Shown here: positions 17,986 through 28,945 of the stretch, in pieces
Layout: each line of letters begins with the position of its first letter
Numbering within the stretch: the stretch's first letter is position 1
From: an uncultured Acidimicrobiales bacterium
GTDB taxonomy: Bacteria > Actinomycetota > Acidimicrobiia > Acidimicrobiales > SZUA-35
Assembly (NCBI GenBank): GCA_937922045.1
Contig: CAKZXA010000032.1
Coordinates: 133,710 to 197,709, forward strand
Length of the DNA stretch: 64,000 bases
Direction of reading: 5' to 3'
The notes under the pieces: model-generated
Databases searched by the model: none
Seen by the model: the letters and a program-made list of their open reading frames with translations, nothing else
Told to the model about the DNA's origin: nothing
Position numbers and translations under genes: made by a program

Positions 17986-18876
17986 CTAGGTGTTCGACAA
18001 CACCATGAAGAGAAGCAGCGTGGCCAGCAGGGCGACGAACAACCACTCAATCCTGTATCGAGTATGACGTTCTTCAGCGAGGAAGGCCTCAGCTGCGAGC
18101 GACCTTCCCTCGATCTCCACCAGCTGGCGTTCGAGGGTGGCGAGCCGGAGCTGCTTGCGGGCCGCCACCTGACGAGAATCGCGGAGCTCGGTCTCAAGGC
18201 TCCCGTAGCGATCTTGGAGCTCCTTGAAGACCGATTCAGTCTCCGAGAGTTGTGCTTCGAGGCCGACCACGTCGATCTCGGTCGATTGTTGGGCATCGGC
18301 AGTGAGTCGTTCGGCGTCCTCATCGGCTGAGGTGGTGGCCGACACTGCGTCGAGAGCATCGTCTGAAGCGGCACGGCTTGTGCCAGCCGAGCGCAACTGG
18401 GAGCGCAGCCGCCGCAGGTCACTGGTCGCCCCCGGCGAAACCGGGGCCAGGAGTCGTTCGACGGCGAGTACCGCTCGTTCCAGATGATCCAAGTTCTCGG
18501 GTAGACGGAAATGGGCCCACTGATTGCGTATGTCGATGAGCTGACCAACAATCTTGCGCAAGTCGTCGCGGTAAAAGTCCGCAAATACGGGTCCCCAAAA
18601 CCGTCGAACGACCAGCAATTGGAAAAGGGGGTCTGTTGCGCCATGCTCGGCCGGACGTCCGAGCCTGTTGGCCGCTGCTTCCGCCCACGACGACTCGTCG
18701 GGAAAGTAGTCTTTCATCCGATCATCGATGAAGGGTCCAAGGTTTTCAGCCAGAATCTCGAACGCCTCGGCCACGACCCCATGTCGGGATACCTGTTGCG
18801 CCAGCTGTTCGGATCTCGATTTGGCCATAAGGAGAAGGTCTCGGAAGGGTCGTGATGTGTTCCTGACAAACTTCAT
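17986..18876 (-). CDS. Swt1-type HEPN protein with coiled coil and C-terminal membrane anchor
   Basis: The N-terminal part (residues about 25-145) matches the Swt1-like HEPN family: VVAEAFEILAENLGPFIDDRMK, a middle DPLFQLLVVRRFWGPVFADF, and the motif RNQWAH, which fits the HEPN nuclease signature R-N-x-x-x-H. Residues about 150-265 are charged and heptad-like (ETESVFKELQDRYGSLETEL), and the protein ends with one hydrophobic helix (LFVALLATLLLFMVLSN). It is thus a tail-anchored, probably oligomeric HEPN RNase candidate facing the cytoplasm. HEPN domains of this type occur in antiviral and stress systems. It stands alone, without a visible antitoxin or helicase partner. Confidence 0.75.
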   Translation of the reverse strand: MKFVRNTSRPFRDLLLMAKSRSEQLAQQVSRHGVVAEAFEILAENLGPFIDDRMKDYFPDESSWAEAAANRLGRPAEHGATDPLFQLLVVRRFWGPVFADFYRDDLRKIVGQLIDIRNQWAHFRLPENLDHLERAVLAVERLLAPVSPGATSDLRRLRSQLRSAGTSRAASDDALDAVSATTSADEDAERLTADAQQSTEIDVVGLEAQLSETESVFKELQDRYGSLETELRDSRQVAARKQLRLATLERQLVEIEGRSLAAEAFLAEERHTRYRIEWLFVALLATLLLFMVLSNT

Positions 18877-18993
18877 CGGCTCTTCTCGACGGGATCTGAG
18901 GGAGAATAGCTAGCTCGTCTGTCGGAATGTACGAACCTGCCGCTGTGTTTGCTCTTGCACTTAAGAATCGCGGTGGAAAGCCGTAGGGAGGAT

Positions 18994-20610
18994 GTGAACG
19001 AGCAGCGAATCATCGTTTCTCCCGCAGCGGCGCTCTTCTTTGGCATCGTGGCGTCGTTGTTGTGGATCATCGCGCTCAACTTCATCTACGACCTCCCAAC
19101 AACCGAACTGTTGCGCCTCATGACCACAGGTGCGTTCGGCGCGGTCGGTGGCTCGATCGGCGCCCTCGTCATGTCGATGTCTGCTCGGGGAACGCAGGAC
19201 AAGCTGGATCAGGCCCAGCACGAAGCCAAACACGATGCCCTCACCGGCCTAGCCAATAGAGCTGAGCTCTTCCGAGAGCTCGACCGCTCACTCGAATACT
19301 CGGCGGAGCAAGATATGGTGCTCGGCGTCTTGTTCCTTGACCTCGACCGCTTCAAGTCGATCAACGATTCGATGGGTCATGACGCTGGCGACGAACTTCT
19401 TCGCATCGTTGCCGACCGTTTGCGATCGACGGTGCGCAATACCGACGTGGTCGCCCGCCTCGGCGGTGACGAATTTGTCGTCGTCTGTCGAGGCTTGCTG
19501 GCTGGTGAATCGGTGGTGGCGATGGCCCGTCAGATCATGAAACGCTTTGGTGAACCGATCACCCTCCACGGAAAAGAGCACCGGGTCACCACGAGTATCG
19601 GTGTCGCCATCGCTCATCCCGGTGACACCCGCCACGCCGACGATCTCGTAAGCGACGCTGATGCCGCTATGTATCGGGCCAAGCGCACCAAGTCTGGGTT
19701 TGCTGTGTTCGATGAGGACCAGCGCCGACAAGCCATGGACCGTCTCGAGATCGAGCGCGGACTCACCGAAGCACTTGAAGCGAATCAGATCATCGTTCAC
19801 TACCAGCCCATCGTGAACACGCACAGCAAGTCGTTGTACGGCTTTGAAGCGTTGGTGCGATGGAACCATCCTCAGAAGGGCCTCATTTCGCCCGGCCAGT
19901 TCCTACCCGTGGCTGAAGAGGCTGGCATGATGGCAACGATCGGCAACCTCGTGCTGCGGGAGGCGTGCGCCCAGGCCGCTGTCTGGAGCCACGTTTCGCC
20001 TGCGGCCAAGAAGGTCAAGATGGGTGTGAACATCGCTGAGCAGCAGCTGATCGGCAACGATCTGCCGGGCTATGTGGCGGAGATTCTCGACTGGTCGGGT
20101 CTCGAGCCCGAGCAGCTCGTGCTCGAAATCACCGAGGACGTGATCGTCGATCATCTCGATGGACTCGACATCCTGCGCGAGCTTCGAGGCCTTGGCGTGA
20201 CCCTGGCCATCGACGACTTCGGCACCGGTCAATCATCGCTGAGCTACGTGAAGCAGTTCGACATGTGTTCGACGATCAAAATTGACCAGTCATTTGTGCG
20301 CGACATGCGGTCTGGCAATGTCGACCGCGCCATCATTGAGGCGGTCGTGGCCATGGCGTCGGTGCTCGATCTCAGCGTTGTGGCTGAAGGGGTCGAACAT
20401 CTCGACCAGCTCGAGCAGCTCTCCGAGCTCGGGATCGAACTGATGCAGGGCTACCTCTTTGAAAGCCCGGTTGGGCCGGAGATGATCGATCCAGCGGTGT
20501 GGTTCCCCGAGAAGTCATCCCAGAAACCGGCCGACAATGATCTCGCCCTCCAGCCGGTCGAGGCTGGCGATGAGCTCGCCACCAGCGGCGACGTGCCGGT
20601 TCGAGACTGA
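18994..20610 (+). CDS. Membrane diguanylate cyclase/phosphodiesterase (GGDEF-EAL)
   Basis: The protein has two N-terminal transmembrane segments (about residues 8-60), then a GGDEF domain with an intact GGDEF at residue 157 and DLDRFKSIND, then an EAL domain with EALVRW at residue 285, LEITEDVI, IDDFGTGQSSL, IKIDQSFV and VVAEGVE. All catalytic motifs of both domains are present, so it could make and degrade cyclic di-GMP; in such hybrids one activity often regulates the other. There is no periplasmic sensor of any size. The GTG 18994 follows GGAGG closely; TTG 18949 is an alternative. The stop is 4 nt from the stop of the convergent DUF3097 gene. Confidence 0.92.
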   Translation: MNEQRIIVSPAAALFFGIVASLLWIIALNFIYDLPTTELLRLMTTGAFGAVGGSIGALVMSMSARGTQDKLDQAQHEAKHDALTGLANRAELFRELDRSLEYSAEQDMVLGVLFLDLDRFKSINDSMGHDAGDELLRIVADRLRSTVRNTDVVARLGGDEFVVVCRGLLAGESVVAMARQIMKRFGEPITLHGKEHRVTTSIGVAIAHPGDTRHADDLVSDADAAMYRAKRTKSGFAVFDEDQRRQAMDRLEIERGLTEALEANQIIVHYQPIVNTHSKSLYGFEALVRWNHPQKGLISPGQFLPVAEEAGMMATIGNLVLREACAQAAVWSHVSPAAKKVKMGVNIAEQQLIGNDLPGYVAEILDWSGLEPEQLVLEITEDVIVDHLDGLDILRELRGLGVTLAIDDFGTGQSSLSYVKQFDMCSTIKIDQSFVRDMRSGNVDRAIIEAVVAMASVLDLSVVAEGVEHLDQLEQLSELGIELMQGYLFESPVGPEMIDPAVWFPEKSSQKPADNDLALQPVEAGDELATSGDVPVRD

Positions 20611-20614
20611 ACCT

Positions 20615-21457
20615 CTACCCGACCTCGTCGGTCGGGGGTGGGGCGACGAAATCGATGAGCTGTTCGACCGCCCCGACAAGGGACGGGTCGAGATCGCGAA
20701 ACGATTTCACGCGGCTGAGAATGACTTTCCAGAGGGCTCCGGTAGGACCCTCGAAACCCAAGGATGAACGCACGCCTTCCTTCCAGTCGATGCCCATCGG
20801 CACGTCAGGCCAGCCTTCGATGCCAACCACCGATGGCTTGACCGCAGCCCAGATATCGATGAAATCGTGCCCGGTGATGAGGACGGCATCGGGGCCAGCT
20901 ACCTCGATGGCCCGTCGAGCGATCTTCGACTCTTTGGTGTCGGCAATGAGATGATCGAGCAAGATGCCAAGCCGCCGCTCAGGAGTAGGCGCAAAGGCGG
21001 AGACGACGGCGGCTAGATCATCGGCGCCATGCAAAGGCTCGACGACTACTCCCTCCTGCCTCAGGTCGTCGCCCCAGATTTTCTCGACGAGTTCGGCGTC
21101 GTGCAATCCTTCAACCATGATCCGGCTGGCGGCCGCAACTCTCGCCTCTCGGCGTTCAGGCATGATTGAGCCAGAGGCGGAGAAGGCCGGCTCGGTTGAG
21201 CGCGGCTGCGGTTTCGGTCGAACGAGTGTGACGTTGCGGCCCCCGACGGAGAAGGCGCCAGGAGCAAGCGGCAGCTGATGTTCCCGTCCGGCCTTGTCAC
21301 GGATGACAACCTGTGTGGGCGAGAAACGCACGATCTGGCCCACGTATCCGGTGGTTCGGTGCCGGACCGTTAGCCCTTTCGTCGCGGGCTCGTTGCGCCA
21401 TTGAGGGCGCCTGCGATCACCGTCGGATCCCATCGGCTCGCTGAGTATTCCGGACAC
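20615..21457 (-). CDS. DUF3097 family protein (TOPRIM-like core)
   Basis: This 280-residue protein belongs to the actinobacterial family DUF3097. An N-terminal beta region (residues about 28-80, GYVGQIVRFSPTQVVIRDK) precedes a TOPRIM-like core with IMVEGLHDAELVEKIWGDD and a later ILLDHLIADTKE, resembling the EG...DxD acidic layout of OLD or primase nucleases. The biochemical role is unknown; a nucleic-acid function is inferred only from the TOPRIM-like arrangement. The GTG start at 21457 has a TAGTCT box exactly 6 nt upstream on the minus strand, indicating its own leaderless promoter just before the end of the SGNH gene. Confidence 0.82.
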   Translation of the reverse strand: MSGILSEPMGSDGDRRRPQWRNEPATKGLTVRHRTTGYVGQIVRFSPTQVVIRDKAGREHQLPLAPGAFSVGGRNVTLVRPKPQPRSTEPAFSASGSIMPERREARVAAASRIMVEGLHDAELVEKIWGDDLRQEGVVVEPLHGADDLAAVVSAFAPTPERRLGILLDHLIADTKESKIARRAIEVAGPDAVLITGHDFIDIWAAVKPSVVGIEGWPDVPMGIDWKEGVRSSLGFEGPTGALWKVILSRVKSFRDLDPSLVGAVEQLIDFVAPPPTDEVG

Positions 21458-21469
21458 GATTGCAGACTA
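21455..21469 (-). promoter_or_regulatory. -10 box of a leaderless promoter for the DUF3097 gene
   Basis: On the minus strand TAGTCT (21469-21464) is followed by 6 nt and then GTG 21457-21455. The geometry is identical to that before the AAA ATPase, tldD, moeA, moaC and mannosyltransferase genes. Confidence 0.5.
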
Positions 21470-21474
21470 GCAAG

Positions 21475-22179
21475 CTAGTGCGGCAAGTCGGGCTCGGGGG
21501 CGTCAACATGACGGGCGAGTGGGCGGGCCATGAGTGCATAGCCGAGATCGTTGGGATGGAACCGGTCGCCCGCAAGCCGTTCGAACGCTCCGGGTCCCGG
21601 CTCGCCCCAGGGGTTCACGAAGGCCAGACCTCGGCCGGTGGCCGTGGTGCGAGCGACCTTGTTGACCGACCGGGCTCTTTGTGAAGCGCCAGCAGCCGGA
21701 CACACGATCGTCTCCGGTGGAAGAGCCTCGATCAACGCCTCCATCTGTTTATGGATCTTGGACGAGTCGATCCCCCACGTGAGGTCGTTGCTTCCCAGGC
21801 AGCAGACCGTGAGATCAGGCGTCGGCAGTTCGTGGGCGATCGGTAGTTGCCGTTCGAGACCATCTTTAAGCCGGGCCCCCGACTGAGACAGGTTGATGAT
21901 GCGCCACTCGGTGCCATCTCGTAGCGACAGCGCTTCGCCCAGCCGTCCGATGTAGCTATTGACAGCCTGAGAGGCACCGACGCCGAGAGCTGTCGAGTCG
22001 CCGAAGGCCAGTAGCAGAGGCCCGTCGCCGTCGACGTCGGTCTGGTTCCTCGCGTCCCAGTAGCGGGTGTAGGGCTCGATCTGGTCGACCACTTCCCGCA
22101 GGCCGGTAAACACCGTTGATGCGGCCAACACAGCAGCTCCTGGCCGTTTGACCTTCAAGGTGGGAACGGTCGACCTCAT
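21475..22179 (-). CDS. SGNH/GDSL-type hydrolase
   Basis: The protein of 234 residues carries the SGNH blocks: block I LLAFGDSTALGVGAS (nucleophile Ser), block II Gly in LSQSGARL, block III GSNDLTWG and block V DRFHPNDLGYALM with the Asp-His pair. These enzymes are serine esterases or lipases acting on acyl or acetyl esters. The N-terminal stretch (GAAVLAASTVFTGL) is weakly hydrophobic and could be an anchor. The start at 22179 is ATG. It is divergent from the ABC-F gene and lies 17 nt before the DUF3097 gene on the same strand. Confidence 0.85.
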   Translation of the reverse strand: MRSTVPTLKVKRPGAAVLAASTVFTGLREVVDQIEPYTRYWDARNQTDVDGDGPLLLAFGDSTALGVGASQAVNSYIGRLGEALSLRDGTEWRIINLSQSGARLKDGLERQLPIAHELPTPDLTVCCLGSNDLTWGIDSSKIHKQMEALIEALPPETIVCPAAGASQRARSVNKVARTTATGRGLAFVNPWGEPGPGAFERLAGDRFHPNDLGYALMARPLARHVDAPEPDLPH

Positions 22180-22236
22180 GGCTTCAACCAGCTCAGGGCG
22201 CCCGAGGAGGCGCGGCGCTCGCTACCGTCGTGTGTT

Positions 22237-24087
<1,851 letters not shown>

Positions 24088-24143
24088 AACCGGTCCGATC
24101 GGGCACGGGTGCAACGACGAACAGGAAAGAGGTCGCTTCGACC

Positions 24144-25322
24144 ATGGCTGATGAGATCCAAACCCGTTCGGTTGAAGAGCTGGTCGCTCTCGGTGGTGTC
24201 AAGTGGGCTAGGCATGGCGCCGACGTCTTGGCCAGTTGGGTCGCCGACATGGACCTGCGTCCACCAGAAGTAGCGACCAATGCCATTACCAATCTGATCA
24301 AGACTGGTGATCTGGGATACAACTTCGCCGCTGCTGACCAGCTGCCCGAGGCCTTTTCTCGCTGGCAACAACGACGTCATGGCTGGGCGCCAGATCCAGA
24401 ACAGGTTCGCCTCTTTGGCAGCGTCTTGCACGCCATCGACAACATCCTGTGGCTCACGACCGAGCCGGGTGACGGGATCGTGTTGTTCACACCGATCTAT
24501 CCGCCGTTCCTCAAGGCGGTCGAGGGGACAGGGCGACGTCTGATCGATGTGCCGCTCGATCCGAACGGGTGGCGCCTCGACCCCCAACGATTGGCCGACG
24601 CCATCGACTCGACGACCAAGGTCATCTTGTTCTGCAACCCTCACAATCCGACAGGGCGAACCTTCGACGCAGAAGAATGCCGAGCGGTAGCCCAGATCGC
24701 TATCGAAAACGATCTCTTGCTGATCAGCGATGAGGTTTGGGCTGACATCGTGCATCCCGAAGGTCAGCATCTCCCGATGTCGCACCAGTTCGACAAGCTT
24801 TCCGACCTTGGCGATGAGCTGAGGGATCGTTTGGTGACGCTCTCATCTTGTTCGAAGACGTTCAACCTGGCAGGTCTGCGGTCGGCGGTTGCCCACATCG
24901 AGTCGCCGCTCGTAACCAAGCAGCTCGACCAGCTACCCGCCCACCTCCTAGGTTGGGCCAACGGCCCTGGGGCGGCTGCCAACCTGGCTTGTTGGGACCA
25001 GGGAGAGCTGTGGTATCAGCGCCTGATGGCCTGGCTCACCGAACGGCGGGATCAGCTTGCGACCCGTCTTGCCGCCGAAGCTCCTGCGGTGGGATTCCAG
25101 CTACCCGAATCGACCTATTTGGCCTGGCTGGACTTCTCCGCCTATGACCTGGGGGAGGATGCGGGAGACTGGCTATTGGAACACGCTGGCGTTGCCTTCA
25201 ACCCCGGTCGCGACTTTGGCGAGCATGGTCATGGGTTCGCCCGAATGAATCTCGCCACGTCTCCCGAGATCGTAGACCTGGTGCTCGATCGGGTTCTGGA
25301 AGCCCTTCCAGACCGCTCCTGA
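24144..25322 (+). CDS. PatB/MalY-like PLP-dependent C-S lyase or aminotransferase
   Basis: A fold-type I PLP enzyme of 392 residues related to PatB/MalY cystathionine beta-lyases. It has WVADMDLRPP near the N-terminus, NPHNPTGRTF, LISDEVWADIVH and the PLP lysine in SSCSKTFNLAGLR, with the C-terminal phosphate-binding Arg in GFARMNLA. PatB enzymes release homocysteine, pyruvate and ammonia from cystathionine or cleave cysteine S-conjugates. ATG 24144 is preceded by AGGAAAGAGG. It starts 56 nt after the ABC-F gene and may share its transcript. Confidence 0.86.
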   Translation: MADEIQTRSVEELVALGGVKWARHGADVLASWVADMDLRPPEVATNAITNLIKTGDLGYNFAAADQLPEAFSRWQQRRHGWAPDPEQVRLFGSVLHAIDNILWLTTEPGDGIVLFTPIYPPFLKAVEGTGRRLIDVPLDPNGWRLDPQRLADAIDSTTKVILFCNPHNPTGRTFDAEECRAVAQIAIENDLLLISDEVWADIVHPEGQHLPMSHQFDKLSDLGDELRDRLVTLSSCSKTFNLAGLRSAVAHIESPLVTKQLDQLPAHLLGWANGPGAAANLACWDQGELWYQRLMAWLTERRDQLATRLAAEAPAVGFQLPESTYLAWLDFSAYDLGEDAGDWLLEHAGVAFNPGRDFGEHGHGFARMNLATSPEIVDLVLDRVLEALPDRS

Positions 25323-25358
25323 GGTAGGTTTCGACTCCCGGTCGGCGACCGGTGGTGA

Positions 25359-25373
25359 TAGTTTGTGTGCATG
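25359..25373 (+). promoter_or_regulatory. -10 box of a leaderless promoter for the mannosyltransferase gene
   Basis: TAGTTT (25359-25364) is followed by 6 nt and ATG 25371. The start is therefore likely the first base of the transcript. Confidence 0.5.
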
Positions 25374-27746
25374 TCCGTACGGCACGGCTTCGCCCAGGCG
25401 TTTGCCCGCGACACACGTTCGATGACTATCAGAGGCTCCACCGGAGCCACTCGCCGTCGCGATATCGACCCCTCGTCTCTGCAATCGATCTGCCTTCTAG
25501 GATTCGTGGCCGCCGTTTTGGTCGTGCTCGGCGGTGCGCTCTCCGGTGCGGCCGATCCTGAAGGAACCGGACGGCTCTGGTCTGTTCCAGCCATACCGGT
25601 CCGACCAGCTGGCTATCTCGTGCCGAGTCTCTTCGTCTACTTCGGCGGACTCATCGTGATGGTGCGGGCCTGGTTGCTCCTACGCCGCTATCACCTGACC
25701 TACGGTCTGCCGCTGGCCGCGGTCGTTGTCGTCGTCGGCATGTGGAGCCTGCCCTTTCTCGTCGGGCCTCCTCTCGGCAGTCGCGACGTCTACGCCTACG
25801 CGGCCCAGGGGAGGCTCGCTGAGCAGGGCCACGATGTCTACAGCCACGGGCCAGCAGAGCTCGGAGAAGGCGATCCGCTTCTGGCCCCCGTCGACCCCCT
25901 GTATCGCAACGCTCCCTCGCTTTACGGCCCGATCTTCGTCACTGCATCATCGATCATCGCTGGTGTGGCTGGCGATCATGTCATCAATGCGGTGATGGCC
26001 TTTCGTCTGCTTGCGCTTGCTGGCTTGACGCTGACCGCTTTCGCTGTTTTTGATTTGTCGAGAGGGCTTGGTCGCGATCCCGTCGATGCGCTGATTTTGA
26101 CCATGGCCAATCCGCTGATTTTGCTGCATCTTGTCTCGGGAGCCCACAACGAGGCCATGATGCTCGGCTTTCTGCTTTCCGGCGTGGCGCTCGCTCGCCG
26201 CGGTCGCCCTCTGCTCGGCGTTGCCCTCTGTGTGATCGCGGCTGCGGTTAAGTTGCCCGCGATCCTGGCGGTCGCCTTTCTCGGGTTTGCCTGGGTTTTT
26301 GAAGCGGCGCAGTGGAGCCGTCGGATGTTGCGGGCCGGCATCGTCGCTGGCGAAACCGTAGCTATCTTCGGCGTCGCTGGCTGGCTTACCGGTTGGGGTT
26401 GGGGTTGGATCGATGCCATGGTGGCATCCAAACCGGTCGACGCCTACCTCAGCATCACCCGCGTGGTCGGCGGCGGTGTATCGCTCTTGTTCGGCATGGA
26501 GCCCGATCGAGTTCTTGCCGCAGCCCGGCTCGTCGGCATGGTGGGGGCCGCCGGTTTCACCGGTGTCCTTCTGCTTAGGCGCTATCGCAGCTGGCCGACG
26601 GCCTTGGCGTGGAGCCTTGTTGTTGCCGCAGTACTGCATCCAACCACGCAGCCTTGGTATCTCACGTGGGGCCTGGTTCTGTTGGCGGCGACGACGGCTG
26701 GTGAGCGGAATCGTGCCCTGGTTGCGGCCTGTGCTGCCGCCGTGTTTGTGGTGTTGCCGATGGGCCCACAGCTGGGTCTGGTGGTGCTCGATCGTGCAGG
26801 GCCAACCAGCCTTATCATCGGTGGGCTCCTGCTCTCGCTTCTGACCTTCAGTCCGGCCGGCAACAAGACGGAACGGCGTTTGGCCAGCCTCGATCCAGGC
26901 ACGGTGACCCTCGTGGTTCCTACGCGCCATGAAGGGCCGAACATCCACGCCTTCGTCGACATGATCGACGAGATGTCGAGGCAGCCGAGTTGGACCGACG
27001 CCGATGGTGCGACCAAAGATCGTCGCCTTCATGTGCTTTTCGTCGACGACAGCGACGACGAGACACCGGACGTCGTTCGCAAACTGATGGCACGTCGGGC
27101 CGCTACCGGCGAGGGGCTGGTCGACGTCGATTTACTCCACCGCCATCCCCAGCAACGTTGGGGCGGGCTCGGTGGGGCCGTTGTCGATGGATTCGCCCTC
27201 GCCCGCGGCACGATCGCGGTGGTGATGGATGGCGACCTTCAGCACCCCGCATCGAAGGTGCCCGAGCTCGTGTCCGGCCTCGGTGACAGTGTTTCTGTGG
27301 TCGTGGCGAGCCGGCGAGTTCCGGGTGGATCCTTCGGCGAAGGCTTGACCGAGTTCCGACGTTTGCTCTCTGTCTGGTCGGCAGCGCTGGCCACCCTCTT
27401 CTTTCCGTCTCGGATTGGCCCCATCGCCGATCCTTTGTCGGGCTTCTTCGCTGTGCGACTTGATCGCCTCGACCTGAACCGGCTTCACCCTGACGGTTTC
27501 AAGATCCTGATCGAGGTAGCAGCGACCCACGGCGAGCTCGTCGTGGATGAGGTTCCGTTCGAATTCTCCGGCCGGGTGCAAGGAGTGTCGAAGGCCTCGG
27601 CGTCCGAGGGTGCCCGGTACCTAGGCCACCTGGTCGATCTTCGGGTGCGTATGTCGCGGGTATGGGCTGGAGCGCCGATTACTCAACGAGCCTTTGGCGT
27701 TGGTTCAGGTGTCGTAAACAGGCAGCCGCGACCAGAAACAGGCTGA
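25371..27746 (+). CDS. Fused MptB-like alpha-1,6-mannosyltransferase and polyprenol-phosphate mannose synthase
   Basis: A two-domain protein of 791 residues. The first about 490 residues form 10-12 membrane helices of the GT-C MptB type, with a luminal Asp-rich loop (PPLGSRDVYAYAAQGRLAE) after the second or third helix. Residues about 505-760 form a GT2 domain with VVPTRHEGPN, VLFVDDSDDETP and MDGDLQHP (the DxD donor site), typical of polyprenol-phosphate mannose synthase (Ppm1/DPM1). One chain could thus make the lipid donor from GDP-mannose and use it at the outer face, as in the Ppm1 fusion known from mycobacteria, but there joined to another domain. The 3' end overlaps the convergent GT87-like gene by 68 nt. 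Confidence 0.85.
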   Translation: MSVRHGFAQAFARDTRSMTIRGSTGATRRRDIDPSSLQSICLLGFVAAVLVVLGGALSGAADPEGTGRLWSVPAIPVRPAGYLVPSLFVYFGGLIVMVRAWLLLRRYHLTYGLPLAAVVVVVGMWSLPFLVGPPLGSRDVYAYAAQGRLAEQGHDVYSHGPAELGEGDPLLAPVDPLYRNAPSLYGPIFVTASSIIAGVAGDHVINAVMAFRLLALAGLTLTAFAVFDLSRGLGRDPVDALILTMANPLILLHLVSGAHNEAMMLGFLLSGVALARRGRPLLGVALCVIAAAVKLPAILAVAFLGFAWVFEAAQWSRRMLRAGIVAGETVAIFGVAGWLTGWGWGWIDAMVASKPVDAYLSITRVVGGGVSLLFGMEPDRVLAAARLVGMVGAAGFTGVLLLRRYRSWPTALAWSLVVAAVLHPTTQPWYLTWGLVLLAATTAGERNRALVAACAAAVFVVLPMGPQLGLVVLDRAGPTSLIIGGLLLSLLTFSPAGNKTERRLASLDPGTVTLVVPTRHEGPNIHAFVDMIDEMSRQPSWTDADGATKDRRLHVLFVDDSDDETPDVVRKLMARRAATGEGLVDVDLLHRHPQQRWGGLGGAVVDGFALARGTIAVVMDGDLQHPASKVPELVSGLGDSVSVVVASRRVPGGSFGEGLTEFRRLLSVWSAALATLFFPSRIGPIADPLSGFFAVRLDRLDLNRLHPDGFKILIEVAATHGELVVDEVPFEFSGRVQGVSKASASEGARYLGHLVDLRVRMSRVWAGAPITQRAFGVGSGVVNRQPRPETG

Positions 27747-28929
27747 GGTTACGAACCGTTAGGAGCAGGGCGGGCACCGGTTGATCAACCCCGCTGGGGC
27801 CGTAGGCGGCGAGCGTCGCCCCGGTCAGAAGGAAGGCACCGCCCGCCATCAGACCGAGGTGCCGAGTTTGCCGTTCCGCCAGACAAAGAGCGGCGAACGG
27901 AACGAGCCAGAGCAAGAACTGGGGCGAAAGTAATGCCGACGTGCCCAAGAGCATGGCGAGCGACCCCAACACAGCTGCGGCTGCGTCGGTTGTGGCTGGC
28001 GGGTTCGAGCGGCGCTCAGGCTCTTTGCTAGCGGCGAGACGCCGCAGGCTTGCGGGTTTTACGATAATGAAGCCGATGTAGCCAACGATCAGCACACGAC
28101 CCAGGGCTACAAGCAATGGGTCGAGTGAGCCAATGCGGAAGGCGTTTAGTTCAAGGCGGGCCGTCTCCTCGGTGAACATCGCCACGAGCGCCCCAACCGT
28201 CGATTCGACGTGCCACCCTGTGGCGCCTCGAAGGGCCGTGACCTGTGCGACGGGGTTGAAGCCTGCGGCCGCCCAGATGAGCCAGGCCGCAGCCAACACC
28301 AGCCCGCCAGCGGTTGCGTAGGCGACGTGGGACCAGCGGCAGAACCGAACCGCAGCCGCTATGAGAAGCACCGGCCAGAGCTTGATGGAAGCACCCAGCG
28401 CTACGAGTGACCCAAACCCGAGCGAAGCCAGACCAAACGTTCGCCGATCGCGCCCGCTAGACGGTTGTGACAACAGGAGCAGGGCGGCTAGTCCCATCGT
28501 TGCCGTTACGAGATCAAGTCGTAGGTAGCCCATCGGGAGGAGTGGCGTGCCGAGAATCAGGTAGGCCAGGGCTGCCGTCGTAGAGATCGATCGCCACAGC
28601 AAGCCGACGGCTAGCAGATCGGCGATGAGGCCGAGAACGACGAGTGAACGATTCATACCGACGACGTTCGGGCCGCCGACCGTGGACGGATCGCCGATGC
28701 GGTGAACCGCCTCGAAGATGACGACAGAGCCGGGCGGATACTCGATCTCAGCATCGGCCCAGTGGGTGCGGTCGTCGGCCGCGATCATGGCGAATCGTTC
28801 AGCGTCCCAACCCTGCAGTTCCGAGGCCTCGTCGGTCCAGGGGCCGAAACCGATGACGAGGGCAGCCGCCACACGGCCGGCGATGAGGATGGTGATCAGC
28901 CAGCCACGCCAGCTGTTCAGCGCACTCAT
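27679..28929 (-). CDS. GT87-like polyprenol-phosphate-dependent glycosyltransferase (GT-C)
   Basis: An integral membrane protein of 416 residues with about ten helices and the early luminal motif EIEYPPGSVV, similar to the D/E-YPP signature of DUF2029/GT87 mannosyltransferases such as PimE. It has WDAERFAMIA near the N-terminus and GASIKLWPVLLIAA in the middle, another GT87-type segment with the Lys/Trp pair. The donor is probably polyprenol-phosphate mannose supplied by the adjacent fused gene; that is inference from context. Its 3' end overlaps the fused gene on the opposite strand by 68 nt. A tandem 12-bp repeat array begins 17 nt upstream of its start. Confidence 0.8.
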   Translation of the reverse strand: MSALNSWRGWLITILIAGRVAAALVIGFGPWTDEASELQGWDAERFAMIAADDRTHWADAEIEYPPGSVVIFEAVHRIGDPSTVGGPNVVGMNRSLVVLGLIADLLAVGLLWRSISTTAALAYLILGTPLLPMGYLRLDLVTATMGLAALLLLSQPSSGRDRRTFGLASLGFGSLVALGASIKLWPVLLIAAAVRFCRWSHVAYATAGGLVLAAAWLIWAAAGFNPVAQVTALRGATGWHVESTVGALVAMFTEETARLELNAFRIGSLDPLLVALGRVLIVGYIGFIIVKPASLRRLAASKEPERRSNPPATTDAAAAVLGSLAMLLGTSALLSPQFLLWLVPFAALCLAERQTRHLGLMAGGAFLLTGATLAAYGPSGVDQPVPALLLTVRNLSLFLVAAACLRHLNQRQRLVE

Positions 28930-28945
28930 CGCTCAATCCGGGCCC

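Noticed and set aside
17883-18644. Apparent 250-residue extension of the SDR at 17127
   Set aside because: It is a shadow on the same strand of the HEPN gene (17986-18876); the SDR begins naturally at ATG 17882.
25947-27032. 361-codon open frame on the minus strand in the mannosyltransferase fusion
   Set aside because: It is antisense to conserved domains and Arg/His/Gly-rich without a family match.
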